From positions 43,171,501 through 43,235,500 of the forward strand of contig NC_068558.1 of NCBI RefSeq assembly GCF_022201045.2: a DNA stretch of 64,000 nucleotides. Reading direction: 5' to 3'. Shown here in pieces: positions 47,849-60,961 of the stretch. Under the pieces are notes generated by a model. The model did not search any database and had not been told where the DNA came from. It saw only the letters and a program-made list of their open reading frames with translations. Each line of letters opens with the position of its first letter. The first letter of the stretch is position 1. Both the position numbers and the translations under genes were made by a program. Source of the stretch: Citrus sinensis. Lineage: Eukaryota; Streptophyta; Magnoliopsida; Sapindales; Rutaceae.

Positions 47849-50800
47849 ATGAATAACCGCCAACACCAGCCCCACGTGTCGCCCTCCGCCACCGATTATT
47901 CATCTTTCGACTTCAACCTCCGCCCCTCCAAACGACGTGGCAGTTACAACTGCGGCCGTTGTGGCCAACCCAAGAAAGGCCACTCTTGCCACGTCGGCAC
48001 CCCCTCCACTCCTTCTCCTGCTGCTGCTACTCCAGCGCCTTCCGATTCTTCCGCTGCTATCTCCGCTCCCACGTCTCTCTCCTCCAGCCGCCCCCCACGT
48101 CACCAGCATTACTCCCGCTTCCGCCGAGCCTTGTCTTTTGACAACATCGATCTCACTTGCGAGTCTCCGGAACCGGATTTCGCCATCGAGGAGCTTCTGG
48201 ATCCGGATCCTGAGCTGTCTGGCGGCTTGCCGGCGGCAGCTTTGTGGGAGGTGCTGAGGAGGTTGCCTCCACCGGGGCTGTTGGCGGCGGCGCAGGTGTG
48301 TAAAGGGTGGAGGGAGACGTCTAGGAGGCTGTGGAGGGCCGCGGAAGAGCTCAGACTTCGGGTTCCACCGAGGGCTCAGGTCGGGTTTGTTGGATCCGTG
48401 TTGCAGAAGTGTTCCGCCCTTGTTAGGCTCTCTCTTACGATGGAAAGGTTAGGGTTGTGGGCTATTTCACTCAGATCTAGGGTTTTATTGGGTGCACTGC
48501 TTGGCGACTGACAGAGATGGTGTTTGGATAATGAAAGTGAACACGATAATCTGGGTATAATTGAACAAGATAACCGAAAATGAGGACTAAATGTGATACT
48601 GCAGCGTGATTTATAAAGATAAATGTACAGGACTGTTTGATCTATAGACATCAGCCAAGGATTCAATATTATGGAACATGAGTTTAATGCTAATAATTTT
48701 TTACTAAGACTGATACTTCAATGCAAAGATGGATTTCAGGTTTTCAATATCTATGTTATTTTGGATTTATTTACGTTTTTTTTTTCGTTCTAAAATCTTA
48801 ACTTATGTTTGCAGTGATGTAGATGCAACAATGTTGGCATGCATTGCATTTTCGTGCCCCAATTTGGAATCTATGGAGATTTACACATCTGGATCTGCAG
48901 TAAATCGGATCACTGGGTATGATTGCTTATCCTTATTTTTCACGTCCATTGTTTGATCTACCATGTGGTGCATTATTTCTCTAGTTGTTTTCCCTGTGGA
49001 GTCTGTTAATGTTGAGTGAATTTGGTTCTTTATTGTATTCAACCCTAAGTTCTAGGAATACAAATGGATTTCAAGTGCAATAATTGGTTGAAAATTGAGA
49101 GATGCCTTATTTCTAGGTGATATCAACATAAGGATCAAATGATTCAATGTTTGTCAATAAGTGGTTGAAAATGATTCCAGGAATACAAATGGATTTCAAG
49201 TTCTTAGTTGTTTTTGTCAATGTCAGATTTTAATATGTAGGGCCTTTTCATCTGAACATATGCTTAAGTTGTGCTGATTTAAAGATTCCACATTGCCCTT
49301 ATAAACAGTGCTGAATTACATTTTGGGAATTATAATTGGAATTTTTTAATTTTTGAGCAGTCTCCTAAAATTGCAATTAAATTGTTAGCTATTTAGGTTT
49401 CATACCTTAGTTTGTTGTAAGATTAGTGGTCTGGCATTGGCTGACTGCTGCTGATTGATTAAAGGGTCTGTTTGGTGTTTTTCCATGTAGTGATGAATTG
49501 GGTCGTTTTGTTGCTGATAAACGATGTCTTGCAAGTCTTAAGATGGAAGGGTGTTCTAATTTAGGAGGTTTTGTCCTCTGCTCATCAAGTCTTTCTACAC
49601 TCTGGCTTTCAGATCTTTACTCCCTCTCTAAGATGGTAATTATTCATGTTCTTTATCTCTTGATTGGGAATCTAGTTGAATTCTTCTTTATATCAGTGTT
49701 CCCTTCATGTAGATTTTTAATTGTCCCAATATGAGAGAAATCTCTCTGGAATTTTCTCGCCAAGAGAATGATAGTACTGACCTTACTACTATGGCTGATG
49801 GACTGGGAAGGAATTGTCCAAGGTTGCAAAACATACACATAGCATCAATTCGACTTTCTCATTCGGTTGTGCTAGCACTTACGGCCGCAGGCTTAAGGTT
49901 TGTGAAGTGGCTTCATGCACATGAAACCTTGAGCAGTATCTTTGCATATACTTTGTTGTCCATGGATCTCCGTGTATATATTATGACAAATAACCTTGAG
50001 TTGTTGAACTATAAATGAATATTGATTTAAGTGCCCTTTCATTCAGGGGGTTGCGAATGCTTTCGCTTGTACTTGGATCAGAAATCACTGATGCATCTGT
50101 TGCTGCCATTGCTTCAACCTACTCAAAATTAGAATTGCTTGATCTAAGTGGGTAGGTTTTATTTTGACTCAGTCTTTTCTTCCAAATTGTTGCTTTTTAA
50201 GCATTAGCGTGTCTCCTGTATTTTATATTTGACATTACACTTTAATGGCAGATCTAGCATCAGTGACAGTGGCATTGGAATGATCTGCAATGTGTTCCCT
50301 AATACTCTGTCAAGACTTCTCCTTGCTCTTTGTCCTAATATTACTTCAAGTAATCTTCAAGTCCTGGCTCTAAGCTATGGCATTTTTTTTTTTTTGGTTC
50401 CATATGCTTTGTGCTGATTAACATGTTAATTGGGTCTCTCAGGTGGAATTCAGTTTGCCACAGCACAGCTACCTCTCCTTGAGCTCATGGACTGTGGAAT
50501 GTCAATATGTGATCCCACTTCTGAAGATTCAAACTCTGATGAAACCTGTGACTTTGAGTTACAGAAAGCCTTTAACAACAAACTGCATCTCATGTATCAG
50601 AAGTTGATAATTAAACATTGCTGCTTGAAGAAACTAAGCTTGTGGGGTTGCTCTGGCTTAGATGTGAGTTATTTTTTATAAAGTTCATATTGTTTTATGT
50701 GTATCTTTATCCCTCTTCATGATCTTACTTTGTTAATATAAATACAGGCTCTATGTCTAAACTGTCCAGAACTAAATGATCTGAACTTGAACTCATGTAG

Positions 50801-52124
50801 AAACTTGCGTCCAGGTATATTACATAATGCACTTTGATTTATTAGCAGATGATCTATTTGAACAGTGGGATAAACTGTATTGATCATGGTACAAATTGTG
50901 TTAAAATATCCAGAAACATTGCTACTTCATTGCCCCAGATTAGAAAGTGTGCATGCATCAGGCTGTCAAGAATTACTAGTTGACACCATTCATAGCCAGG
51001 TAAACAGTTAATTATTTATGCTTATTTTTGTTTGTTCATAAACTTTTTGCAGCCTTGGTATTTTATCAAGAAAAAGGAAATGCACAAAGCTGATTAAGCA
51101 TTTATACCTTTGTTATTTAAGAAAATGATTACAAGTCCAATATGAGAAGCTCATACATTCAGCATTAATTTCAACAAAATGACTTGCTCTTTTTCATTGA
51201 CAAACCTTGCAAAATCTAAAAAGTGGGATGCATGGCTTACTTTTCTAGCAGTTGTTAGAATCTAATTATCTAAAAGACAAATCACACCGCAGATAACATC
51301 GTAAAGCTTTTTGCTGGTTGTCAGTATTGGATATATAGTTTTGAAACCATGTACAAAATGTGAAACGCAGATACTTTGTTGACAACTTATAAACTTCTAG
51401 AAAATGAATGGTTATTCTAGTTTCATTGCTACTTGGGGATGGCATCTTCTTGGAAATGTGCACTTCTATCACCAGCTTAATTGATAGGCAAGTTTTTGTT
51501 GAGGTGGAGTTATGATCTGAGTTATCATGAAACAAGGTTCATTCCAGCATGGAAATCTCCCTTAAAACTTCCAACATGTATGTGCAATTTACTGTTAAGT
51601 AATAATTAACTGTAGGTTAAAATTAGGGAATCTAATTTAAAACATTATGTTTTATCAGAATATTGTATTCATGTTTCATGAGTGAGCTTCAAATTCTCAA
51701 AACAAACTCAAATAAAAGCTCAGTTTCTATGCTTTTAGAGACTATGACCCAAGTCGTCCATTTTCTCATGTCAGTACAAACTATTTCAGGTAAAAAATAA
51801 CCCTTCTGCTCTAGAAGACCAATATCCATTTAAACGTTCGGCTGACGGCTCCAAGAGAATACGGGTGCCGCATTCTTTCAGTCAGGTAACCCCGAGAACT
51901 ATTTTGCAGTGAGACACGTGACAATTTATTTTAGTTGATGTACTGTAACAACGTACAAGTATGTTCATAACAAAATGAAGAGAAACAATTCTTAATTCCT
52001 TAGAAGAAATGCTTCATCAGTGAATGTAAAAACTTATGTAAAAATTTGTTGTTCTCAGCCGCCGGACGATGATATGAAGCGGCGGAGGGTTGGAAGACGG
52101 GAATGTTATGTGGTGGTGGATTGA
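47849..52124 (+). CDS. FBL17: F-box/LRR protein, FBL17-like
   Basis: FBL17 is the substrate-binding subunit of an SCF ubiquitin ligase that targets KRP-type CDK inhibitors and so promotes cell-cycle progression, notably in male germ cells. Eleven exons: 47849-48447, 48815-48916, 49491-49635, 49713-49897, 50047-50151, 50252-50349, 50443-50663, 50748-50814, 50914-50999, 51790-51885 and 52059-52124; 1770 nt, 589 residues, near the ~593 I recall for Arabidopsis FBL17. Seen: a Cys/His knuckle-like RRGSYNCGRCGQPKKGHSC near residues 29-47, a Ser/Pro/Ala-rich linker, an F-box near 126-168 (LPAAALWEVLRRLPPPGLLA), then LRRs (LASLKMEGCSNL, LELLDLSGSSISDSGI, LKKLSLWGCSGLDAL, LNDLNLNSCRNLRP) and a basic C-terminus (DDDMKRRRVGRRE). 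Exon 1 is GC-rich, unlike the rest. The family is certain; the FBL17 name is likely. Confidence 0.85.
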
Positions 52125-53458
52125 CTAATAAAATCTAAAAGTGGCTTCTGTTTCTGGAGGATACCAATTCTTTATAACGTAAACATGGTGCAAATTCTTG
52201 TTTGTCTGCGACCACTTCGGATCCCCAAATGCTTGTAACTGTTCAAATTTGGCGGCAGCTACCTTGTAAAACTAATTACCTTTTCTTTCCCAACACAAAC
52301 AAGTCAGTTGTTTTATTTCAAACTAAATACGAAGTCATTATGTGGGAAGAACTCTGGATCACCTTGTGTATGGTATCTGGACTTATTTGAGCTGTCTCGC
52401 AACTCATTAAAAAAAAAAAAAAGAACAAAACCATATTATAATTTTTATATCTCATTGTCCAAGAGCTGTTGTATCGTGGTTAATGCGGGATCTTATTATT
52501 GAAAAAAAAATACTAATTCCTCTGTTTTTACTGCGAAACTTCGTGGGTTGATCTCTTTCGATACGGTTAGGATAACAATTATTATCGATAAATTGTACAG
52601 TAAAGGATTATTGTGGCGTGGATTGTTATGGGGTCGTTGTATACGTGTCACGTCATACACGATCCGTTTTACAAGGAATAGGATACGTGTACTGATTTCA
52701 CAAAGAATCAGAAGGATTTCTTCATTTTAACTGCTTAAGAGTTAGGATGTTTGCTGTTTGAATTTTATGGATTATAAAATTTTAATTTAATTTATATATT
52801 TGTAAATTAGATATAGATTTAAAATTTTTAATTTTGTTTAATTTACGAATTAATTAAATAAAAAATTTAATATAAAAATAAATTTATTATCGATTAAATT
52901 TAAAATTAAATAAAGTAATTTTTTAAATAAAATTAAAAAATATATTTAAAATTTTAAAATATAACACACTAAAATAAAAAAATATCATTCGTTTAGATTA
53001 GTAGATAAAAATTAATTATTTAAAAAATTATATTTATTTAGTTATTTTTTATTTTATATTATTATCGAATAACATATAATATAGCGTTAATGTAATTATA
53101 TTTTAACTTATTTATTTACTAGTAAGTATTAATATTATATTTATAAATTTAAATTTTTAATTAAATAAATACTTTTTATTTTTTATAAATCCACATATTT
53201 TTAGAGATTTATAGAAATATTCAATCTACCAATTATAGTTTAATTCAATTCAATAAATTAATTTACGAATCAAATTTTTACTAATAAAACGGATCAAATT
53301 AAATTTTAAACACCCTGTGTTAGAGTGTGGATCCTGGCTGATCCTAATTACTGTGGCGAACTCAAATATTCATTTTCATTTAGCGCCAGCATCTGTTCCG
53401 GACAAGTTCGCCGTTCAGTTCTCTGTTGATAAATTGGTGTCTCTGTCGTCGATTTTCA
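52125..53458. other. Spacer between the F-box gene and the kinase gene
   Basis: The FBL17-like 3' UTR occupies the left part. No further gene is supported. Confidence 0.5.
52747..53310. mobile_element. Possible hAT-type MITE
   Basis: An extremely AT-rich block starts near TAGGATGTTTG and ends near AAACACCCTG, short inverted ends sharing GTGTTT/ATGTTT. Flanking TTAAGAGT and GTTAGAGT agree at 6 of 8 positions. The interior is nearly pure A/T. Weak evidence. Confidence 0.35.
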
Positions 53459-56400
53459 ATGGATGTCTCCTCGCTTTCAACAACTCCGAGAGCTTGTCTG
53501 AGCTCTTCTTCAACAGGTTTCCTTCTCCCATTCAATCGGTTTTCAATTTGTTTATACATGCTACAAGATTAAAACTTTTGTTCCATTTTTTATTCTTTTT
53601 AAAAATCTCAATTATCATTTAATGTTTCGTCAGTCTGATTGTCAAAACAATAATAATAATAATAATAATCATCATCATCATCATCTGTAGATATCAGGTT
53701 AAGTGATATAATCTATTATTTTCTCACCATACCGTTCGGGTGAGATAATTGCGATTTTGATTCTATAGGACTTTTTGATATAGACGCACATATGCGAATA
53801 CACTTCCTACATTAGTAAGTAGCTATTGAGTGTTGTTTGCATTCCAGTAAAAGTATCTGTTAATGCAGAGTCAACACCGCTGAAGAGAGGTGAACTTCCT
53901 TCGGGGCATGATGGTTTTTTGTCCTTTTCATGGATCAGAAGAAATACGAATGCACAACCTGTTTTTGGTAAAACCAGGTCTTTAGTTCAGAACAAAACCT
54001 CTCTCAAGGTGGAACTTGTATTGATAATCTTGAAAATCTGAATGGTTGTTTTCTCTGTTATTTTCACTTTATTTTGATTCATTTTGTCCTTTATCAGGTT
54101 TTATGCAGCCAACAGAGAGAAATTCCTGTTGTAGAGGCCAGGTATGGTCAAACTGAAACATCATTACCATTGAATTTGGATAATGGCTGTATCTGTTGTT
54201 GCCATATTGGCCTCTGTTCAATATTGAAGTTTATAATGATAATCTACGAATTTTGAAGATACTTAGTTACCTTAGTGATTAGAAAATTTCTTATTGAACT
54301 TTTGGCTTGTAATTTGAAATCATTTGTTCAAGTTGGGATTCCTAAGTATTTATGATTTCCCTCAGCTTGGAGCTTTATGTATGCCACCGAGGCAGGAAGT
54401 AGTATTTGCAAAGCAATATGCCGTATACCTAGCTATGAATTTTAGAGTTTTTCTTGTTTATCAAAATTGTGAAAAATACACACGGGGACTTTTATTTTGG
54501 TTAATTTTACGTTTCTTTTTTCAGTTTTGGTTCTTGTAAATCATCTCAACATGTTTATACCAATGTCATGTGCTTTTGCTTGTGACACTATGTGCAGCTT
54601 GTCCATCTGTTGATATGAATTTTCATATTTTCTTAATTTATCTATCTGTTTAGTTTATAATGAAATGTTTACTGACATTTAAAGGTGTATGGATGAAGTT
54701 TATGACGCTTTGGCTCAACGTCTTCTTCCTACATCAGCATTAGCCTCAAATGTCAATGTGAAGTGAGTTCTATTGACTGCAATGAAGCAAAATTTAGATT
54801 TTGATATCTTATATAACCGGTGGTTGCCTTATGATGAAGATACTTTTATATTCAAATTCTCAACAAAAATAGTTCAATGTGAACATTTAATAACTATTTT
54901 CAGTATTTATATTCAATCATCGTTTAATGATGTTGGGATTCTGGGAAGAGTGTTATCTTTTGTTCTTAGTATTCAGTTACTTCATCAAATGAAATTGTCT
55001 ATCTGATTAACTATGCAGGCATATTGTGGGTTTGGCTGGCCCTCCGGGTGCTGGAAAGAGCACTCTAGCAGCTGAAGTAGTGCGACGTATAAACAAGATA
55101 TGGCCTCAAAAAGCTTCTTCATTTGATTCTCAGGTTAAGCCTCCAGATGTTGCTACTGTTCTTCCTATGGATGGGTTCCATCTATATCGTTCTCAGCTAG
55201 ATGCAATGGAGGTTATGCTTCCTCTATATTTCTTCATATGATTTATCATCACCTAGAACATAACATTTAATTCTGAGTAATGTATCTGAATTTTAGGATC
55301 CAAAGGAAGCACATGCAAGAAGGGGAGGTGAGGTTCCTACACTTGGTATTTAGCAACTTGAAATCTTCTTGGAAATTAACAGTTTTTATCCTTTTCTTCA
55401 TCATTCAGCTCCCTGGACTTTCAATCCCTTGCTACTGCTTAACTGTCTGAAGAATCTGAGGAATCAGGTTAGAAGTGATTTGGTTGAGACTTGGCAACAA
55501 ACTTTGATGGGGCTAGAGAAAGAAAAAAAAAATTATACAGTTATTTTTTATGTGTCTAGGGTATGTGATAATATTATGTGCACAATGCATTTCATTTTGA
55601 TGATCAATATATTTCTCAGGGATCTGTGTATGCACCTTCATTTGATCATGGAGTTGGAGATCCAGTTGAAGATGATATCCTTGTAGGCCTCCAGTAAGTA
55701 CGTAACAGCTTTTATTGCTAGTTTTGTTGAAATTTAGTGGTTTTATTAAACGTCTTTCGGTTGATAAAAATCGGAAACTAAAAACTCGTCTTAGTGCATA
55801 TTGTGGATACTATGTCTGATTAGCATCCATCTCCAAATTGAAAATTCATATTTCTATTTCCTGGATGGTCAATTGCTGTCCTACAAACTAAAGAAGGCAA
55901 AAGGAGGAGTGACCTTGCTAGAATCTTTATACTTATGTTACTTTGAGACATTTTTATGGAAACTGATAGTCTTCTGATCTGACCAAATACAGTTTAAATG
56001 AAAATTTTGATTATAAACTTTTGAAATATCAAGTGATTCTGCAGGTTATTCTGTATATGTTTTCAATTCTATTGAATTTTTATTAATTTGTTTCCATGTT
56101 GAAAGGATTGGTATTAGGCAAGTATGTGTAGCATCCGGAAGGTCTAGTTGATGCATTGATGAAATCCTCCTTTCTTACTTTTGCAGGCATAAAGTTGTTA
56201 TAGTAGACGGAAATTACCTGTTTTTAGACGGAGGAGTTTGGAAGGATGTATCATCTATGTTTGATGAGAAGTGGTAAGGATTAGCTTTTACTCATGTAGT
56301 AGCAGTCATTTCGTTTATCTGAACTGATGCCTGTAACATGAATGTAGTATGAAAGCCACTATTCTATAAGGATGCATTTGACACACTGTATTGCATTGCC

Positions 56401-57294
56401 CTGAAAGTTTTACCAGAGATGGGGTTGCAATGCATTAGCTAATGCAATCCCATGTTTTGCGAAACACGCTCTTAAGAACTTTTTTACCTCCAATTCTATC
56501 TTACACTATGGCTTGGTTTTTTGCTATAAATTTTCCCCTTTAGATGTAAGAGCAGTCTTCAAATAACCGGTAGGCATCTTTTTTTTTTTCTTTTTAATTA
56601 AAAAAATTAGAAGTAAAAACAATGTTCACTGCTCATTGGACTTTCACCGTTACATGTTCTCATAAATGCTGGCCTGGCCATTTCATTTTCTCAGTACTGC
56701 TTTGTCAATTATAGAAAGGTTTTAGTTTGTGCTGATGAATCGGCTGTGCATAGATAAATAAGATTACATAATAAATTGTCTTGGACAGATGAATCAGCAT
56801 TCTGCTTTCCCACAGTGCTTTGTCATTTGGGTAAAATCAGATATCAAGGATTGACGAAATATCAATAACTTGAATGTTGCTACTGCAATTACATACTATT
56901 ATTTAGTAAACAGCTGGTAATGTTCTACTTTTCTTCATCATTTGAGGTTCATTGAGGTTGACCTTGACACAGCTATGCAACGAGTTTTAAAGAGACATAT
57001 TTCAACAGGTATTACTTCTTTTAGTTTTAACTAATTGTCTCAAAAGTGAAATTGAAATAAATGGTTAGTCATGAGTTTTTCTGATCTTTTACAGGGAAGC
57101 CCCCTGATGTTGCTAAATGGCGGGTAAGCTGCTAGTTGGTTCTGAGATTTATCAATCCTCCAACTCTCATGCTAGATAATTACGTGTAACACATATAATT
57201 TCTGCAGATAGAATATAATGATCGGCCCAATGCAGAGCTTATTATGAAGTCAAAGAAAAATGTAGATTTAGTGATAAAGTCTATCGATATCTGA
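53459..57294 (+). CDS. P-loop kinase, uridine kinase/phosphoribulokinase-like
   Basis: A small-molecule kinase of the superfamily that includes uridine kinase, pantothenate kinase and yeast YFH7; Arabidopsis At1g03030 is the relative I recall. Substrate unknown. Twelve exons: 53459-53516, 53848-54008, 54098-54141, 54685-54762, 55019-55211, 55297-55327, 55409-55467, 55620-55693, 56187-56273, 56947-57008, 57095-57123 and 57208-57294; 963 nt, 320 residues, all in phase. Walker A is GLAGPPGAGKST near residues 118-129. Also seen: LPMDGFHLYRSQLDAME (near 160), HARRGAPWTFN (near 187), VIVDGNYLFLDGG and a lid-like RVLKRHISTGKPPDVAKWRI near the end. The first 20 residues (MDVSSLSTTPRACLSSSS) are Ser/Thr-rich without acids beyond Asp2, suggesting plastid targeting. 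Exon 1 is the least certain part. Confidence 0.88.
53650..53688. repeat. AAT and ATC microsatellite in intron 1 of the kinase gene
   Basis: A run of AAT units followed directly by ATC units within the first intron. A simple compound microsatellite. Confidence 0.8.
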
Positions 57295-58000
57295 TGGTGA
57301 GACCACTAGCTGTGCTAGAGAAGAAAGAGCAGAGCAAGGTCGGATGAATCTCATTTGCGTCCATATATATTGACTGCCAAACCAAATGTAAAGATAAATG
57401 AATCAAAAAGCAACACTTTTTTTTGTTTTTTCACTTTTGGGGTTCTCCTTTTTGGAGTCAATTAACAGAAGATGATGGATTCAATAAGGGAACACTGAGG
57501 GTGAGGTCATTTTTCATATTTATAAAAAAGACTGGCTTACCATGTTTAGTTTATTATGACATCAGAAATGTTTATACAACTAGGTTTCGATTAATTCCAC
57601 GACCTTTACTTACTTTCCAGGTAGCTTGATACATGCTTTTAATCTTATCTTCTATATTTTAAACAGCATGGTGAATATTTACTTGCTAAGGCTTCGATGT
57701 TATATCAGCTCAATGCTTCTATATCCAAGAGTTTACCAATAAGAATTGTTGGTGGTCTCAATGCATTTTAAGGTTTTTTGTTCTTCGTTGAAAGAGACAT
57801 TGCAGACCAACTTGGCCTAAACAATAGCTAGTGAGATAAATTTAGAGAGCTATCTTCGCTATTTGATAAATCAAAATAGGATTTGTTGTCTCATTCCCAA
57901 TAGTATTTGTCCTAGTTCGTTGAGACTGGAGATGCCCTTTGCTGGAAAGAAGATTTTAAGCAATTGCTAACACTAAAATCCCCTAAACACTGCTTACTAG
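57295..58000. other. Kinase 3' flank
   Basis: 3' UTR and spacer up to the hAT insertion. No gene is supported. Confidence 0.5.
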
Positions 58001-59335
58001 GGGTGGCAATATGGGTCAGGATTTGTTTATTCGATTCGATTCGATTAGATGCGAATTAAATGAGTTTGGGTTTGAAAAAATTGATTCGTTTAATAAATGG
58101 GTGAATTCGATTTGATTCACTAATTAAACAAATCGAATGCGGGTTTAAAGATTTTGATTCGTTTATTCGTTTAAGATTCGTTTAATAAACGGGTCATAAA
58201 CGAATCGAATACATATCGATTCGTTTAATATTCGTTTATTATTCGGTTAATTAAATTACTTTTGTATCCCTAAATTTATTTGAAAACGTTTTAAAATTTA
58301 GAGGTTAATATTGTAATTTTAAGCTAAAGCAAAGTCAAAGCAATCAAAGCAGCCGGCCCCAATCTTAATTCTTACATTTCACATCTCTTTACCTTCATCT
58401 CTTTCCCTTCATCTCTTAGCAATTCAGGGTTGATTTCACAGTTTATCAACGTCACTTAACCAGCAGCAGTCACCACCAAAGTAAGCTCCACTTCTTTTTC
58501 CCTTTTTTATTATTTTTGCATCCAAGTGCTAGCTTTTTCATTTCGAAAGATATGTTGTAAACTATGTATGCTTTTAGCTTTTTCCATCAAGACGATTTCA
58601 AAGAGTCCATTAGTGCTAGGCTGTTAGCTTTTTTATTTTTTGCTCATATTCTTCAATTATGTCATTGCTAAAAATTTAAAAAAATAAATTTATATATATA
58701 GTATATATATATAATATTAGTGCAAGCTTTTTAATTTCTTGCTCATATTCTTCAATTATATCACTGTTAAAAAATTAAAAATTAATTAATTAATTTTAAT
58801 ATATATATGATCTTTTATTCTTCAATTAATTTGAATTTTTTCGTTCATATGTTAATAACATTTTATTTATTTTTGGTGTAGGATTTTTGTTTTCAAGGTG
58901 AAAAAGACAAATGGAGAGAATTAAAGAAATTACCTTACTTTATAATTTGAATTTGAATTATTGTTATTTGTATTATGAGGGATTTATAATTTGGTATTTG
59001 GATGGCTGCATAATATGGTTTGAGTTACTTGTATTTTGTTCTGGGGTGGTAAATTTGTAATTTTTTATATTTTATTTTACTTAATTTTGTTTATTAATTA
59101 TATTTTTCTAAACGAATTGTAACGAATCCTGATTCGATTCGATTCGGTTAGATTCGTTAAGGATAAACGAATAATAAACGAATCCGGATTCGATTAGATT
59201 CATTTATCAATTCTATTAAATGAATTAAACGAATCGAACCAAATATTCGTTTAATAAACGAATCGAATCCGAATCCATAGAATCTTGACCCAATTCGTTT
59301 ACGATTCGATTCGTTTATTCGTTTTGCCACCCCTA
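58001..59335. mobile_element. Non-autonomous hAT element with perfect 8-bp TSD
   Basis: A 1335-bp element with ends GGGGTGGCAA and TTGCCACCCC, flanked by an exact 8-bp direct repeat CTTACTAG (57993-58000 and 59336-59343). TSD length and TIR fit the hAT superfamily. Many copies of the palindrome-like ATTCGTTTAATAAACGAAT and of GATTCGATTCG cluster in both subterminal regions, where hAT transposase is known to bind. The centre (58360-58920) looks like unrelated host sequence and includes a possible exon-like piece with a GTAAG donor; no transposase. The intact duplication suggests a fairly recent insertion. Confidence 0.85.
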
Positions 59336-59340
59336 CTTAC

Positions 59341-60135
59341 TAGCGTTGGCAATTTATCCGGTTAGGGTCGGGCTCAGGCTTGTAACACAACTAAAGAGCC
59401 CTAGTCCTACAAAAAGTCATATTGTTTCACCTTCAGGTCGGGCCTGACCCGACCCTAAAAGGGTCAGGGTCGGGCTCTGAAAAAGCCCTAGTCCTACTAA
59501 TTTTTTATATTTAAATAATTTAAATTTAAATTCCCTAATATGTTAAAATTTAAAAAACTTTGAAACTTATTTAAAGTAACATAAATATAAAAATTGCTCT
59601 ACTCAACATCTTAACTGTAAATTATATAAATAACCAAATATAAACAAAAAGTTCATCAATTAACACACAATTTAATTCCACAATCTAACTAAAGAGTTTA
59701 TCAATTTAACAAATAAAATAAAAACACACAACTCAATACCATAAGTCCACAATTTAAACAATGAGTTCATTAGTTCATTGGTTTAATAAAAGCTACAATT
59801 CATAACCCAACATTAAAAAAAAAGTACTTCAAAATTTGCTGGCCACATTTTTCTTCATCCACAAATTCTTCTCCGGTAAAAATTTTACTTTCAAGAATTT
59901 TACCTCTAAAAAAAAGAAAAAAAAAGTTTGAAAACAATTTAAGTATATAAAATTGTTATTAAATTAAGGTTAGGGTCAGGTCGATTTGAGTCATATAAAG
60001 CCTTAACTCTGACCCTAATTTACTCGGGTCTTTATTTTTTAATCCCTAGCCTTATTTTTTACCCTTAAATTCGGGACAAAGCTCTCAAAATTCAGATCAG
60101 CCTAATCGGGCCAAAAATCGGGTCGGGCTAATCAA
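59341..60135. mobile_element. Second hAT-like element, host of the nested insertion
   Basis: It starts TAGCGTTGGCAATTTATCC, a TAGNGNTGGCAA end like its neighbour. GGGTCGGGCTC/GACCCGACCC motifs repeat near both sides. Interior blocks match the relic at 34874-35309. The right end is not crisp; the last family-like sequence is GGGCCAAAAATCGGGTCGG at about 60107. No coding capacity. The element at 58001 landed on its left tip: the duplicated CTTACTAG includes its first bases TAG. Confidence 0.65.
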
Positions 60136-60961
60136 CCATTCAGTGTGAAAATTTGTTCGTTGGCATGTGTTGTTGATTAATTGGATTAACAATTACTATT
60201 TCATTACAAAATGGTAGCAAATGCCTTTAATGCATTCAATAGAAGTGACCACAGTCACTGGTCGAATGTATAAATGTTTATATAAGAGCTACATCATTCA
60301 CACATAACGCGACTTGTTTTCCTTTCCTTCCATTAATTTCCGTTTTTGTTATCCAATTAAAGTATGCCTAAATAAACTAGCATGGAGGCAGCTATCTCTT
60401 TTATAACAATGATAATAAATCAACTAACCTAAACAAATGGGCATGAGTAAAGTAAATGCTCCATCAACATTGCACATGATATTGCCCCCTCATTCAACAA
60501 GAACAAAACTAGCGATTATATATAATAAATATGTGTTTCAATGTTATTTGAAAGAAGTGAATGATACCAAGAATCCCATAAAAGAAAATTGAATAAATAA
60601 TTGGAGGCAAGAAGCATACACAATATATAACTAGTACAAACAGGTCCATTATTACAATTATTAATAAACAAGCCATTCACACTAACACAAGCAACGACAG
60701 TCGACATAGCCAAGTCTTATAGGAACACCGAGGATCTGTTATTGTTTATATATGTCCACAATAATAAATACTCTTTAAGTATCTCTCATCACATGTAGTA
60801 CTGATGTATCAAACGATAACATTACACAAACACTGTAACAATATTATGCATCCTGCTCTATCCATCTGAGCGCTTGATCTACCGTCGTATTGGTGGGTCT
60901 CTACAACAACTAGCTAGCGTCCACGAGATCAATGGAGCAGGCTGTAATTATTACTCACTAC
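60136..60961. other. 3' flank of the Aux/IAA gene
   Basis: Presumed Aux/IAA 3' UTR and spacer. No gene is supported. Confidence 0.5.

Noticed and set aside
47587-47856. Plus-strand open frame before the F-box gene
   Set aside because: It runs over an ATT microsatellite and the 5' UTR/promoter; Pro/Leu-rich by composition only.
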